In this document: piece by piece, positions 18,641 to 26,538 of the stretch | Position numbering within the stretch: position 1 is the first letter of the stretch | Layout of the letters: the number at the start of each line of letters is the position of its first letter | From: Paenibacillus algorifonticola | GTDB lineage: Bacteria > Bacillota > Bacilli > Paenibacillales > Paenibacillaceae | DNA: 64,000 nt | Direction of reading: 5' to 3' | Assembly (NCBI RefSeq): GCF_000971975.1 | Contig: NZ_LAQO01000026.1 | Span: 1-64,000 of the forward strand | Translations under genes and position numbers: made by a program | Notes under the pieces: model-generated | The model's database searches: none | What the model saw: only the letters and a program-made list of their open reading frames with translations | Told to the model about the DNA's origin: nothing

Positions 18641-19506
18641 TAGACAGACTCCCAGCGGCCCAATATGCCACAAGGCAGGTTCAGGCCGGATGCCGTAATC
18701 GGCAGGCCGATTTCGCCGCAATGAATGGCCCCGCCGAAGCGCTTCGCCATCGTCATATGGAGCAGATTATGAAGCACGGATGGGGATAGTCCCGTCGTGT
18801 ACGAATTAATAAGCATAAACAAAGGATGATCAGATAAAATCGTCGTGCAAAACTCAAGGAACGGGAACAGGTTCTCTTCCAGCTTCCATGTCTCGCCGTT
18901 CGGGCCGCGTCCGTAAGACGGCGGATCCATAATAATAGCGTCATATTGACGGCCACGACGCTGCTCGCGTTGAACAAACTTGAATACATCATCGGTAATG
19001 AAGCGGATTGGCTTATCGGAAAGCCCGGAAAGCTGGGCATTTTCTTTCGCCCACTGCACCATGCCTTTGGAAGCATCCACATGAACAACCTCTGCTCCTG
19101 CTGCTGCAGCGGCAACTGTAGCTCCACCGGAATAGGCGAAAAGGTTCAGCACGCGAATCGGACGGTCTGCCGTACGGATTTTATCCATCATCCAGCTCCA
19201 GTTCACCGCTTGCTCAGGAAAGAGCCCCGTATGCTTGAAGCTTGTCGGCTTAATATGGAAGGACAGCTCTCCATAGGAAATCGTCCAACGCTCCGGGAGC
19301 TGGGAATTGAACTGCCATTCGCCGCCTCCGGAGGAGCTGCGATGGTAGTGGCCGTCTGTTTTCTTCCACAAGCCGTCTTCCTTCGTTATGGGCCAAATAA
19401 TTTGCGGGTCAGGCCTGCGAAGAATATAGGAGCCCCAGCGCTCCAGCTTATCTCCATTTCCTGTATCTATTACCTCGTAATCTCTCCATTTATCTGATAC
19501 GTACAT
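18640..19506 (-). CDS. SAM-dependent methyltransferase, RlmI-like
   Basis: A 288-residue class I methyltransferase with motif I VLNLFAYSGGATVAAA, the acidic VHVDAS loop and the catalytic DPPSYGRG motif seen in RlmI/COG1092 rRNA cytosine methyltransferases. The PUA-like N-terminal domain of RlmI is shortened. The ATG at 19506 follows GGAAGGAA; the frame upstream is non-conserved in character and overlaps the PAP2 promoter side. Pairing with a pseudouridine synthase suggests an RNA-modification operon. Confidence 0.83.
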   Translation of the reverse strand: MYVSDKWRDYEVIDTGNGDKLERWGSYILRRPDPQIIWPITKEDGLWKKTDGHYHRSSSGGGEWQFNSQLPERWTISYGELSFHIKPTSFKHTGLFPEQAVNWSWMMDKIRTADRPIRVLNLFAYSGGATVAAAAAGAEVVHVDASKGMVQWAKENAQLSGLSDKPIRFITDDVFKFVQREQRRGRQYDAIIMDPPSYGRGPNGETWKLEENLFPFLEFCTTILSDHPLFMLINSYTTGLSPSVLHNLLHMTMAKRFGGAIHCGEIGLPITASGLNLPCGILGRWESV

Positions 19507-19609
19507 GATTTTAGTATTCCTTCCCAATTTCAAAATTTGTATTATAATATTAAGGTCAACGCTAATTATAGCGAAGCAAACAAGTTGAAGCAATTGGGAG
19601 AGGATATTT

Positions 19610-20230
19610 ATTCGAAAGGGATTTTGGGGATGGATCGCTGGACTTGCTGTAAGCCTGCTCATATTTGCATTAACAGTAGCGGCTGCAACACGTCCAGAGC
19701 TGTCACAGCTCGACAAAGAAACAGCCGCATTCGCTGAGCAAATGCGGGGAGAAGGCTGGACGGCTTTTTTTAAAGTGCTATCTTATATGGGTTCTTCGCT
19801 ATTTATTATCGCAGCGACTTTCGTGCTTTTTCTATGGTTCGGCTGGCGCAGTGGCTGGCTGAAAGCAACACCAATTATAGTTGGTACTGGACTTGTATAC
19901 ATAACGAATACTTTGGCCAAAATGGCCTTTGACCGGGGCCGGCCAGAGGAGGCTTGGGGAATAGAGGCAGCTGGTGCAAGCTTCCCGAGCGGGAATGCGA
20001 TGCTGGCGCTGGCGCTTTATGGGCTTGCAGCTATATGGATTGGAAGGGATGCCTGGTTCAGTCAAACGACGAAGCGGATCAGCTATGTACTCGCCGGATT
20101 GCTTATTTTATTAATGGGCGCGTCAAGACTGTATTTCAGCGTCCATTACGCAACGGACATTATTAGCGGGTATGCAGCAAGCTTTGCCATCCTTGCACTA
20201 ATGATGGCCGTTCTGACGGCTCGCCGCTAA
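19610..20230 (+). CDS. PAP2-family phosphatase, probable ATT start
   Basis: A membrane phosphatase of the PAP2 superfamily, which includes undecaprenyl-diphosphate and phosphatidic-acid phosphatases. Motifs are K-x6-RP (KMAFDRGRP), PSGN where PSGH is usual, and SRLYFSVHYATD, which holds the nucleophile His. The first ATG (19742) would remove a whole predicted membrane helix; the frame continues upstream with WIAGLAVSLLIFALTV to an ATT at 19610 behind GGGAGAGG at 6 bases, giving 206 residues. No ATG, GTG or TTG exists in that frame before a TGA at 19586. The 162-residue form from 19742 is the conservative alternative. Confidence 0.72.
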   Translation: MRKGFWGWIAGLAVSLLIFALTVAAATRPELSQLDKETAAFAEQMRGEGWTAFFKVLSYMGSSLFIIAATFVLFLWFGWRSGWLKATPIIVGTGLVYITNTLAKMAFDRGRPEEAWGIEAAGASFPSGNAMLALALYGLAAIWIGRDAWFSQTTKRISYVLAGLLILLMGASRLYFSVHYATDIISGYAASFAILALMMAVLTARR

Positions 20231-20254
20231 AGAAGGCTGCAAGATGGCAAACGA

Positions 20255-20581
20255 TTATTCCGATTCGCGTATGACACTAAGCATTTTATTAATGGATGCT
20301 TTTCGCTTGTCTTCATCCATATGATTCAGCAGCCGCAGCAGCTCCTGCGTTTCTTCCCTGGCTAGCCCAGCCTCTTGCTGGCGGGTTTCACCTTCAATAA
20401 TATAATCCGTCGTCACATGAAAAAAGAAGGCGAGCTTAATCAACGTTTCATATACAGGCTGGCGATTGTTAATTTCGTAATGACTGTAAGCGGAGCGGGT
20501 TATCCCGATCGCACGGGCAACGGCTTCTTGCGAAAGATTTTTTTGTAAGCGGAGTTCCTTCAATCGGTCTCCCATCGTCAT
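20255..20581 (-). CDS. Xre-type helix-turn-helix repressor
   Basis: A 108-residue regulator with an N-terminal HTH_3 domain (LKELRLQKNLSQEAVARAIG and RSAYSHYE, about residues 8-42) and a C-terminal helical part for dimerisation. The ATG at 20581 follows AAGGAG at 9 bases. The promoter spacer carries an 8-bp inverted repeat that should be its own operator. Similar to small phage-type repressors; no phage genes are nearby. Confidence 0.87.
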   Translation of the reverse strand: MTMGDRLKELRLQKNLSQEAVARAIGITRSAYSHYEINNRQPVYETLIKLAFFFHVTTDYIIEGETRQQEAGLAREETQELLRLLNHMDEDKRKASINKMLSVIRESE

Positions 20582-20632
20582 TTTAGTGGCTCCTTCAAAA
20601 AAGCTGAAATAAGAATACAAGCTTAACTATTA

Positions 20633-20661
20633 ATTTATGATACAAAATGTATCATTGTCAA
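20633..20661 (-). promoter_or_regulatory. Xre promoter with operator in the spacer
   Basis: On the minus strand, TTGACA (20661-20656), a 17-bp spacer and ATAAAT (20638-20633) form a promoter. The spacer and edges contain the palindrome ATGATACA-AAA-TGTATCAT (20637-20655), similar to Xre-family operators of the GATAC-n-GTATC type. Confidence 0.72.
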
Positions 20662-20716
20662 TAGTTTTGGCGAAATTAGCAGGAAATAACATCGTTTAGG
20701 GGAGGACAATCAAACA

Positions 20717-20905
20717 GTGGTACTAACCTTTGAATGTGTTTGCGGCAATCAAACCGGACTGTTCGCAACCGGAGATCGAGATGAGCAGGGGCGCGAATAT
20801 TTGGAAGCGGAGGACGATGATCGCATCAGCTGGGTCATGGGCGAGACCGGCATGTTGTTCAAATGCTCCTTCTGCGGCCATACGTATCGATTAGAGAAGC
20901 AGTAG
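20717..20905 (+). CDS. Small zinc-ribbon-like protein, 62 residues
   Basis: Starts with GTG behind GGGGAGGAC. The protein has ECVCGN near the start and CSFCGHTYRL near the end, two Cys pairs of zinc-ribbon type separated by an acidic Asp/Glu stretch. No function is assigned. It is monocistronic with a perfect terminator. Confidence 0.72.
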   Translation: MVLTFECVCGNQTGLFATGDRDEQGREYLEAEDDDRISWVMGETGMLFKCSFCGHTYRLEKQ

Positions 20906-20914
20906 CTTGTTGGA

Positions 20915-20940
20915 AGAGGCCCTAGCCGGGCCTCTTTTTT
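20915..20940 (+). terminator. Terminator after the zinc-ribbon-like gene
   Basis: AGAGGCCC (20915-20922) pairs with GGGCCTCT (20928-20935), then six Ts. Confidence 0.93.
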
Positions 20941-20992
20941 GAATGATGGGAGAGGTACTCCCGGCCAAGCGGCCTGCTGAACGTAATAAGGG

Positions 20993-21436
20993 GTGAATTC
21001 CTTTGTAATGTCCGTACAAGTCGAAATGACAGTGGCTGGAGCGGGAAGCCAGCATTTATATGGACCGGAGACGCTTGAGGAAGTCGCGCAGCACTCGCTC
21101 ATTATAACGGAAGCGTTCAATGAAGACGGAATCAATCCTTTTGAAATCGTATTCAAGACGGTTGCAACAACGCCTGAAGATATTTATCAAATTTGCTTGG
21201 CAGCAATAGCAGATGAAACTTGTGCGGGCGTTATTACGTGGATGCATACGTTCTCGCCTGCGAAAATGTGGATTCACGGCCTCACCGATCTTCGCAAGCC
21301 GCTGCTTCACCTGCATACACAGTTCAATCGCGATATTCCTTGGGATTCGATTGATATGGACTTCCGGGTCTTGCTGTACAGCGTCTAATGGAGCAAGGTT
21401 ATGGCTTCGGCGGCGATCTTAGCTACCGTTTGCGTT
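20993..21436 (+). pseudogene. araA: L-arabinose isomerase remnant
   Basis: The 131-codon frame (20993-21388) matches the N-terminal quarter of AraA (about 500 residues): GSQHLYGPETLEEV, AGVITWMHTFSPAKMWI and LHTQFNRDIPWDSIDMDF are AraA signatures. It then leaves the family and stops. In another frame, about 21371-21436, VQRLMEQGYGFGGD resembles the AraA segment near residue 290. This is an internally deleted, frameshifted remnant and cannot encode an active enzyme. No araB/araD are nearby. Confidence 0.85.
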
Positions 21437-21504
21437 AAAATACTACAAAGTGAACGAGCAGGATTTACGCTTTATGCGTAGAGTCCGGTTTTTTTGCTTT
21501 TGCT

Positions 21505-21531
21505 TGTCACAAAAGGAGCTGCTATTTTGTC
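21505..21531 (+). promoter_or_regulatory. ECF41-type promoter
   Basis: TGTCACA (21505-21511), 16 bases, TGTC (21528-21531), close to the published ECF41 consensus TGTCACA-N16-CGTC. It lies upstream of the decarboxylase-like gene and the ECF41 sigma factor gene, implying autoregulation. Confidence 0.72.
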
Positions 21532-21579
21532 TTATCTTATGAAGAACGAACAACACCAACCTATTAGGAGGAATTAAAA

Positions 21580-22026
21580 ATGAAATTAAGAGTGAACTAT
21601 CGCACAGCGAACCCGGCTGTATTTAAAGCGTTGATGGAATTGGAAAAAGCGGCGTCAAGCTCCGGTATTGATCCTATCACCTATGAGCTTATTAAGCTGC
21701 GCGCATCGCAAATCAATGGCTGTGCTTTTTGTCTGGACATGCATAGTGAGGATCTTATGAACAAGGGCGAAAGCATGCAGCGAATTATGCTGCTAAGCGT
21801 ATGGAGAGAAGCGCCGATCTATACGGAGAAGGAATGTGCTGTTTTGGAATTAACCGAGCATGTGACCCAGGTTTCTGAAGCGGGCGTGCCGGATGAGCTG
21901 TACAATCGAGTGAGAGACTATTATGATGAAGCGGAATATGCGGCTTTAATTTTGGCGATTATTACGATTAACAGCTGGAATCGCATTGCCATTTCAACTG
22001 GCATGTTTCCCGGCTGCTTTGACTAA
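21580..22026 (+). CDS. Carboxymuconolactone decarboxylase/AhpD-like protein
   Basis: A 148-residue AhpD-fold protein with the redox motif NGCAFCLDMHS (CxxC and His, about residues 47-57), as in alkylhydroperoxidase-like members. AGGAGG precedes the ATG. It lies directly upstream of an ECF41 sigma factor, the standard genomic partner of that sigma group. Probably a cytoplasmic peroxidase or related redox enzyme under the sigma factor's control. Confidence 0.9.
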   Translation: MKLRVNYRTANPAVFKALMELEKAASSSGIDPITYELIKLRASQINGCAFCLDMHSEDLMNKGESMQRIMLLSVWREAPIYTEKECAVLELTEHVTQVSEAGVPDELYNRVRDYYDEAEYAALILAIITINSWNRIAISTGMFPGCFD

Positions 22027-22092
22027 ATGGACACCGTAGGCAATTATATATTTGATTATTTTGTTTGAGGGAAAGGAAGTTTTGGAAGCAAA

Positions 22093-22998
22093 ATGGCGGA
22101 TACTCAGGTTTTGTGGCAGGTAGCAAAGTGGTATGCAGACTATAAGACGCTGCTCAGCTCGCTGGCTTATAAGCTGCTTGGATCACGACAGGAGGCGGAT
22201 GATGTCGTCCAGGATATTTTTGTGACGCTCCAGTCGGCGGAGCCTTATCCAATGCGCAATGTCAAAGCCTATTTATGCAAAATGACAGTCAACCGCTGTA
22301 TGAATAGGCTGCAATCTGCTCGTCACAAGCGAGAAGCTTATGTAGGGGAATGGCTGCCGGAGCCTTGGAGTGGCGAGTATGGCGATGGACCATTGGAGCA
22401 GTTGGCGCGCAGAGAGACGATCAGCTATGCCATCCTTGTTATGCTGGAGCATTTATCTCCACTAGAGCGTGCTGTATTTGTGCTGCGTGAAGGATATGGT
22501 TATGGCTATGATGAGCTTGCCGAGTTGGTAGGCAAATCGGAGGCAAACTGCCGCAAAATTTTAAGTCGTGCCAAGCAGGCACTTGAGCTGTACCGCCAGC
22601 TTCCAGAATCACAAGTGGAAGAACAAGAGCTAACGGTGGACGCTTCAGCACTAGAACCATTTGTTGCGGCATTTGAACAGGCCGATATTGGGAAGCTGCT
22701 CGCCTTGATGCGCCAAGATGCTGTGCTTTACACCGATGGCGGTGGTAAAGTTACTGCAGCGAGACGGCCCATTATTAGCGCGCGCCGCGCGGTTTTGCTG
22801 CTGCGAAGAATGTCTACGCACAGCCTGCACGGTACGAGCATATCCGTCTCCATCATGAATGGGCAGCCAGCGCTCGTCTTTCGCCGTGAAAGGGCTGTAC
22901 AGGCAGTTATGTGTCTGGAATGGGTGCAAACGGAGGTCGGCAGCCGCATAAAGCGTATTTATACGATGTACAATCCGGATAAGCTATCGTTTATTTAA
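22093..22998 (+). CDS. ECF41-family RNA polymerase sigma factor
   Basis: A 301-residue ECF sigma factor. Region 2 contains GSRQEADDVVQDIF and region 4 SPLERAVFVLREGYGYGYDELAEL. A linker with WLPEP (about 86-90) and a ~120-residue SnoaL-like C-terminal extension with DGGGK and a final NPDKL are the hallmarks of ECF41, in which the extension controls activity instead of an anti-sigma factor. It is co-directional with the decarboxylase-like gene 66 bases upstream. No anti-sigma gene is present, as expected. Confidence 0.92.
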   Translation: MADTQVLWQVAKWYADYKTLLSSLAYKLLGSRQEADDVVQDIFVTLQSAEPYPMRNVKAYLCKMTVNRCMNRLQSARHKREAYVGEWLPEPWSGEYGDGPLEQLARRETISYAILVMLEHLSPLERAVFVLREGYGYGYDELAELVGKSEANCRKILSRAKQALELYRQLPESQVEEQELTVDASALEPFVAAFEQADIGKLLALMRQDAVLYTDGGGKVTAARRPIISARRAVLLLRRMSTHSLHGTSISVSIMNGQPALVFRRERAVQAVMCLEWVQTEVGSRIKRIYTMYNPDKLSFI

Positions 22999-23078
22999 TG
23001 TAAGGTTTCACTCATAATTTGCTTGCTGGATGCAGAACATAATGGCGAGTAAGCAGCAAATGAATGAGGGGGAACAGC

Positions 23079-23867
23079 ATGATGAAGCGTATAACACTCC
23101 GGCTGCTAAGCCTGTGTTTGGCTGTATGGCTAGGATGCCTTGGCATGGACAGCGCGTTGGCACAGCCGGGGGTTTATCATTTTGGGTTTAAGAAAAGCGT
23201 AGGAGGACAGCTGCCTTCGATTAATGAGGAGGGCTTTAAAGGCATCGTTCAGCAAAATGGGGCGATTTTCCTTGGCGATACGAAGCAAAAGGAACTATAT
23301 TTGACCTTCGATAATGGCTATGAAAATGGCTATACCGCCAAAGTGCTGGATACGCTTAAGGCGAAGGGAGTGCCTGCCGCCTTTTTTGTAACAGGCCATT
23401 TCATTAAAGACCAGCCGGAGCTAGTAAAGCGTATGGCGTCAGAAGGGCATATCGTTGGCAATCATTCCTGGAGCCACCCGGATATGACACAGCTCAGCTC
23501 AGAACAAATTCAGACGGAGCTCAAAAAGGTGGAGGAGCAGTCGGCACTGCTCACCGGCCAGCAGGAAATGGCGTATTTGCGTCCGCCAAGGGGGATTTTT
23601 AGTAACCAGGTGCTTGCTGTCAGCAAGCAGGCAGGATATACGAGCGTATTCTGGTCGGTTGCCTATAAGGATTGGGACATTAAGAGCCAGAGGGGCGCAG
23701 CTTACGCCCAGGATCAAGTGATGCGCCAGCTTCATCCGGGTGCCGTTATTTTGCTGCATTCGGTTTCCTCCGATAATGCCCAAGCTTTAGGAGCGATTAT
23801 AGACGGTGCGAGGGCGCAAGGCTACACGTTCAAAAGCTTGGATCAGTTGACGAATCGCAGCTATTGA
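23079..23867 (+). CDS. pdaA: Peptidoglycan N-acetylmuramic acid deacetylase, spore cortex type
   Basis: A 262-residue exported polysaccharide deacetylase with a signal peptide ending SALA-Q and the PdaA signature TFDNGYENGY (Asn in place of the second Asp of most NodB proteins), metal-binding HSWSHPD, RPPRG and a final HPGAVILLHS. PdaA makes the muramic delta-lactam of spore cortex, so this supports a spore-former. Length matches B. subtilis PdaA (263). GAGGGGGA sits 5-8 bases before ATGATG at 23079/23082; the ATG at 23064 precedes that site. Confidence 0.9.
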   Translation: MMKRITLRLLSLCLAVWLGCLGMDSALAQPGVYHFGFKKSVGGQLPSINEEGFKGIVQQNGAIFLGDTKQKELYLTFDNGYENGYTAKVLDTLKAKGVPAAFFVTGHFIKDQPELVKRMASEGHIVGNHSWSHPDMTQLSSEQIQTELKKVEEQSALLTGQQEMAYLRPPRGIFSNQVLAVSKQAGYTSVFWSVAYKDWDIKSQRGAAYAQDQVMRQLHPGAVILLHSVSSDNAQALGAIIDGARAQGYTFKSLDQLTNRSY

Positions 23868-23939
23868 CTCTATAAGTTGTTTCAACTGACGAAGGAAAAT
23901 TGCCGTATATGATGAACGATAAAACGAAAATGTAAAACG

Positions 23940-23989
23940 ATAAAACCCACCCTCAGCTGCTCGAAAAGAGCGCGATAGGTGGGTTTTAT
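23940..23989. terminator. Bidirectional terminator between pdaA and ilvE
   Basis: ATAAAACCCACC (23940-23951) pairs with GGTGGGTTTTAT (23978-23989); T or A tracts lie on both sides, suiting these convergent genes. Confidence 0.85.
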
Positions 23990-24036
23990 GCATGGTATGA
24001 TTGGCATGCTGCGTGTTGAGCAAGCGCCGTTATGTT

Positions 24037-25134
24037 TTATTTTGTTCCAGCGGTATATTGGGCACTTGGAAGCTCGACGGTCCAGCCAAATGGATCGGCA
24101 ATGACGCCCGTTTGAATGCCTGTTAACGTCTCGTACAGCTTGCGTGACAATGGACCTGTCTCACCGCCGCGTAGCAGCAGCTGCTCATCGAGGTAATGCA
24201 GCTCACCAATTGGAGAAATAACTGCTGCCGTACCCGTTCCGAAAGCTTCCTCCAGCGTACCATTATGATAAGCTTCTACGAGTTCGCCAATGGACAGCTT
24301 GCGCTCCTCAACAGGAATGTTCCACGATTTAAGCAGCTCAATAATCGATTTGCGCGTAATGCCGTCGAGAATGCTGCCATTCAGCGCCGGAGTTACAATC
24401 GTGCCATTGATGCTGAAAAAGACATTCATGCTGCCAACTTCCTCGACGTATTTACGCTCAACACCGTCCAGCCACAATACTTGCGTGCAGCCTTTAGCTG
24501 CTGCTTCTTCCTGGGCTTTCAGGCCAGCGGCATAGTTGCCCGCTGTCTTGGCATTGCCGACGCCGCCTTTAACCGCACGTACATATTCGGATTCCACAAA
24601 AATCTTAACCGGATGAATGCCCTCAGCGTAATACGAGCCGACTGGCGAGAGAATAATCATAAACATATAGTTTTGCGAAGGCGCTACACCAAGTGATGAT
24701 TCGTTTGCAATAATGAACGGACGGACATAAAGAGATGTTTTATCCTCATCAGGAATCCAGTCCTGATCGACAGTAATGAGCTGCTTCAAAGCTTCCAGCG
24801 CAATTTCCTCGTCAAGATGCGGAATGCTTAGGCGTTCGTTAGAACGGTTTAGCCGCTTAAAGTTTTCTTCTGGGCGGAACAGCAAAATGCTGCCGTTATC
24901 CGTGCGATACGCTTTCAACCCTTCGAACACCGTTTGTCCGTAGTGGAATACCTTGGAGGCAGGGTCGAGCGTAATGGGCTGGTAAGGAACGATTCTTGGG
25001 CTATGCCAGCCTTTCGATGCTTCATAGTCCATAATGAACATATGATCGGTATAATATTTTCCAAACCCTAATTGATCGGCTTGGGGCTTTGTTTTTTTTG
25101 TAGCAGCTAATTCAATGGCAATCGGTTGGTTCAT
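24037..25134 (-). CDS. ilvE: Branched-chain amino acid aminotransferase
   Basis: A 365-residue fold-type IV PLP enzyme that interconverts Leu, Ile and Val with their keto acids. The PLP lysine is in GGVGNAKTAGNYAA (about residue 205), with VFEGLKAYR, YVRPF and EAFGTGTAA around the active site. Length matches Bacillus YbgE/YwaA. GGGAGGA lies before the ATG. It is divergent from a LysR-type gene, which may control it. No T-box leader is visible. Confidence 0.94.
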   Translation of the reverse strand: MNQPIAIELAATKKTKPQADQLGFGKYYTDHMFIMDYEASKGWHSPRIVPYQPITLDPASKVFHYGQTVFEGLKAYRTDNGSILLFRPEENFKRLNRSNERLSIPHLDEEIALEALKQLITVDQDWIPDEDKTSLYVRPFIIANESSLGVAPSQNYMFMIILSPVGSYYAEGIHPVKIFVESEYVRAVKGGVGNAKTAGNYAAGLKAQEEAAAKGCTQVLWLDGVERKYVEEVGSMNVFFSINGTIVTPALNGSILDGITRKSIIELLKSWNIPVEERKLSIGELVEAYHNGTLEEAFGTGTAAVISPIGELHYLDEQLLLRGGETGPLSRKLYETLTGIQTGVIADPFGWTVELPSAQYTAGTK

Positions 25135-25256
25135 TATCAGAATCCTCCCACTTATATTGGTGATATTCGTTTAGTTGAATCGTACCACTTAAACAAGTAT
25201 ATTGATAATATCTGTTTTGTCGGATCATCATACTTTTTAGGTATAGGAGAATGCAT

Positions 25257-26147
25257 ATGGATATACGCCAGCTTAAATACTTCCTGGCTATCGCCAAGGA
25301 GGGACAAATTACGCGCGCTGCCAAGCTGCTGAATATGGAGCAGCCCCCACTTAGCCGCCAATTAAAGCAAATGGAGCAGGAGCTGAACGTCACTTTATTT
25401 GACCGCAATGGCAAAAGCCTTGTGCTAACTCATGCGGGAGAGCTGCTGCGCGATAAGGCCGAAAGCTTGGTCAATCAATTTAATGAAACGATGCAGGAGG
25501 TACGCGAGCTGGATGCGGGCATTCAGGGCGTGCTGCCCATTGGCTCGGTCGTTTCCTGCATTTCGCTGCTGCCGCCTGTCATTGAGCGATTTCGGGACAA
25601 GCATCCCGAGGTGACGTTTAAAATTTGGGAAGGCGATCATTATTTGCTGGGCAGCCAGCTGGAGAAGCGCAGCATTGAGCTTGTCGTTGCCAGACTCCCG
25701 TTTGAATCGGCTTCTGATTCGCTGCCTTATTCGATTTTGCCGCTGCCATCCGATCCATTCGTTGCGGTACTGCCTTCGAAGTGGAGCACAGATCCGCAAA
25801 AGCATTCGATGCAGATGAGCGAGCTTAAGGATTTGCCGTTTCTTGCCCTCAAGACGGAGCGGACAACGGCGATGCATGAGAAGGTGATGATTGAATGTCG
25901 CGCTCACGGCTTTGAGCCGAAAATTATCTGCGAATGCTCCAGCGTCGCCATTATAATGGCACTTGTGGCAGCGGGAATCGGGGTAACCGTCTTTCCTAAA
26001 TCAGTGATGGCCTCTTTCCCGCTTCCATCGATTCGCATGCTGGCCATCACTGATACGGATTTTCAATCGGATGTCGGCATCGTATGGCTCAGGAATCGTT
26101 ATCTTTCCAATGCAGCCCGTCATTTTATTCAAATGTTTCAGCAATAA
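25257..26147 (+). CDS. LysR-family transcriptional regulator
   Basis: A 296-residue regulator with an N-terminal HTH (FLAIAKEGQITRAAKLLNME, PPLSRQLKQME, residues 8-45) and a LysR substrate-binding domain. The ATG at 25257 has AGGAG at 25245-25249; the ATG two codons upstream is too close to it. The 122-base space to divergent ilvE contains dyads such as ATATTGATAATAT (25199-25211), suitable as T-N11-A operator sites. Probable role: autoregulation and control of ilvE; this is inferred from position. Confidence 0.88.
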   Translation: MDIRQLKYFLAIAKEGQITRAAKLLNMEQPPLSRQLKQMEQELNVTLFDRNGKSLVLTHAGELLRDKAESLVNQFNETMQEVRELDAGIQGVLPIGSVVSCISLLPPVIERFRDKHPEVTFKIWEGDHYLLGSQLEKRSIELVVARLPFESASDSLPYSILPLPSDPFVAVLPSKWSTDPQKHSMQMSELKDLPFLALKTERTTAMHEKVMIECRAHGFEPKIICECSSVAIIMALVAAGIGVTVFPKSVMASFPLPSIRMLAITDTDFQSDVGIVWLRNRYLSNAARHFIQMFQQ

Positions 26148-26250
26148 TCGGTTCTTCAGGCTCGCCTTGTGTGTTATTTTGGATTTGCGTGTTTCCTCCC
26201 GCAGCTCAATAGAGAGCGATGTTAACGCTTCTGACGAAGCGCTCAGTTGA

Positions 26251-26538
26251 ATGTCTATAATGGGGGAAAAGAAGGATTTGGACGTCAAGCTGGAGAAGCT
26301 AGTTTATGAGGATTTGGAGCTTGCTGTGGTTGATTTAAGCGCATCGTTGTTGTCCGAGACCCATGTACAGAAGGGCAATGAGCTCAAAACAGCAATAACC
26401 GATGCACAGACCAAATACGTATGGGGTGAGCTTGACGAGAAAGGTTGGAATGATGCAGTTGTCAAATGGAGAAAAGACGGCGGAGACAAAATCATCGAAG
26501 AGTTTACAGCCGATTACAATGCAATTCACGCAAAATGA
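26251..26538 (+). pseudogene. C-terminal remnant of a sugar ABC-transporter solute-binding protein
   Basis: The last ~60 codons read as the C-terminus of LplA-type extracellular solute-binding lipoproteins: KTAITDAQTKYVWGELDEKG followed by WNDAV, WRKDGG, EEFTADYN. Such proteins are over 450 residues; here the signal peptide, lipobox and ligand lobes are missing and the first ~30 codons do not fit. It directly abuts a GH43 gene, so it is probably the end of a former arabino-oligosaccharide uptake operon. Confidence 0.72.

Noticed and set aside
19537..19737. A 66-codon plus-strand frame before the PAP2 gene
   Set aside because: Low-quality composition; the overlapping frame that runs into PAP2 encodes a membrane helix and has the ribosome binding site.
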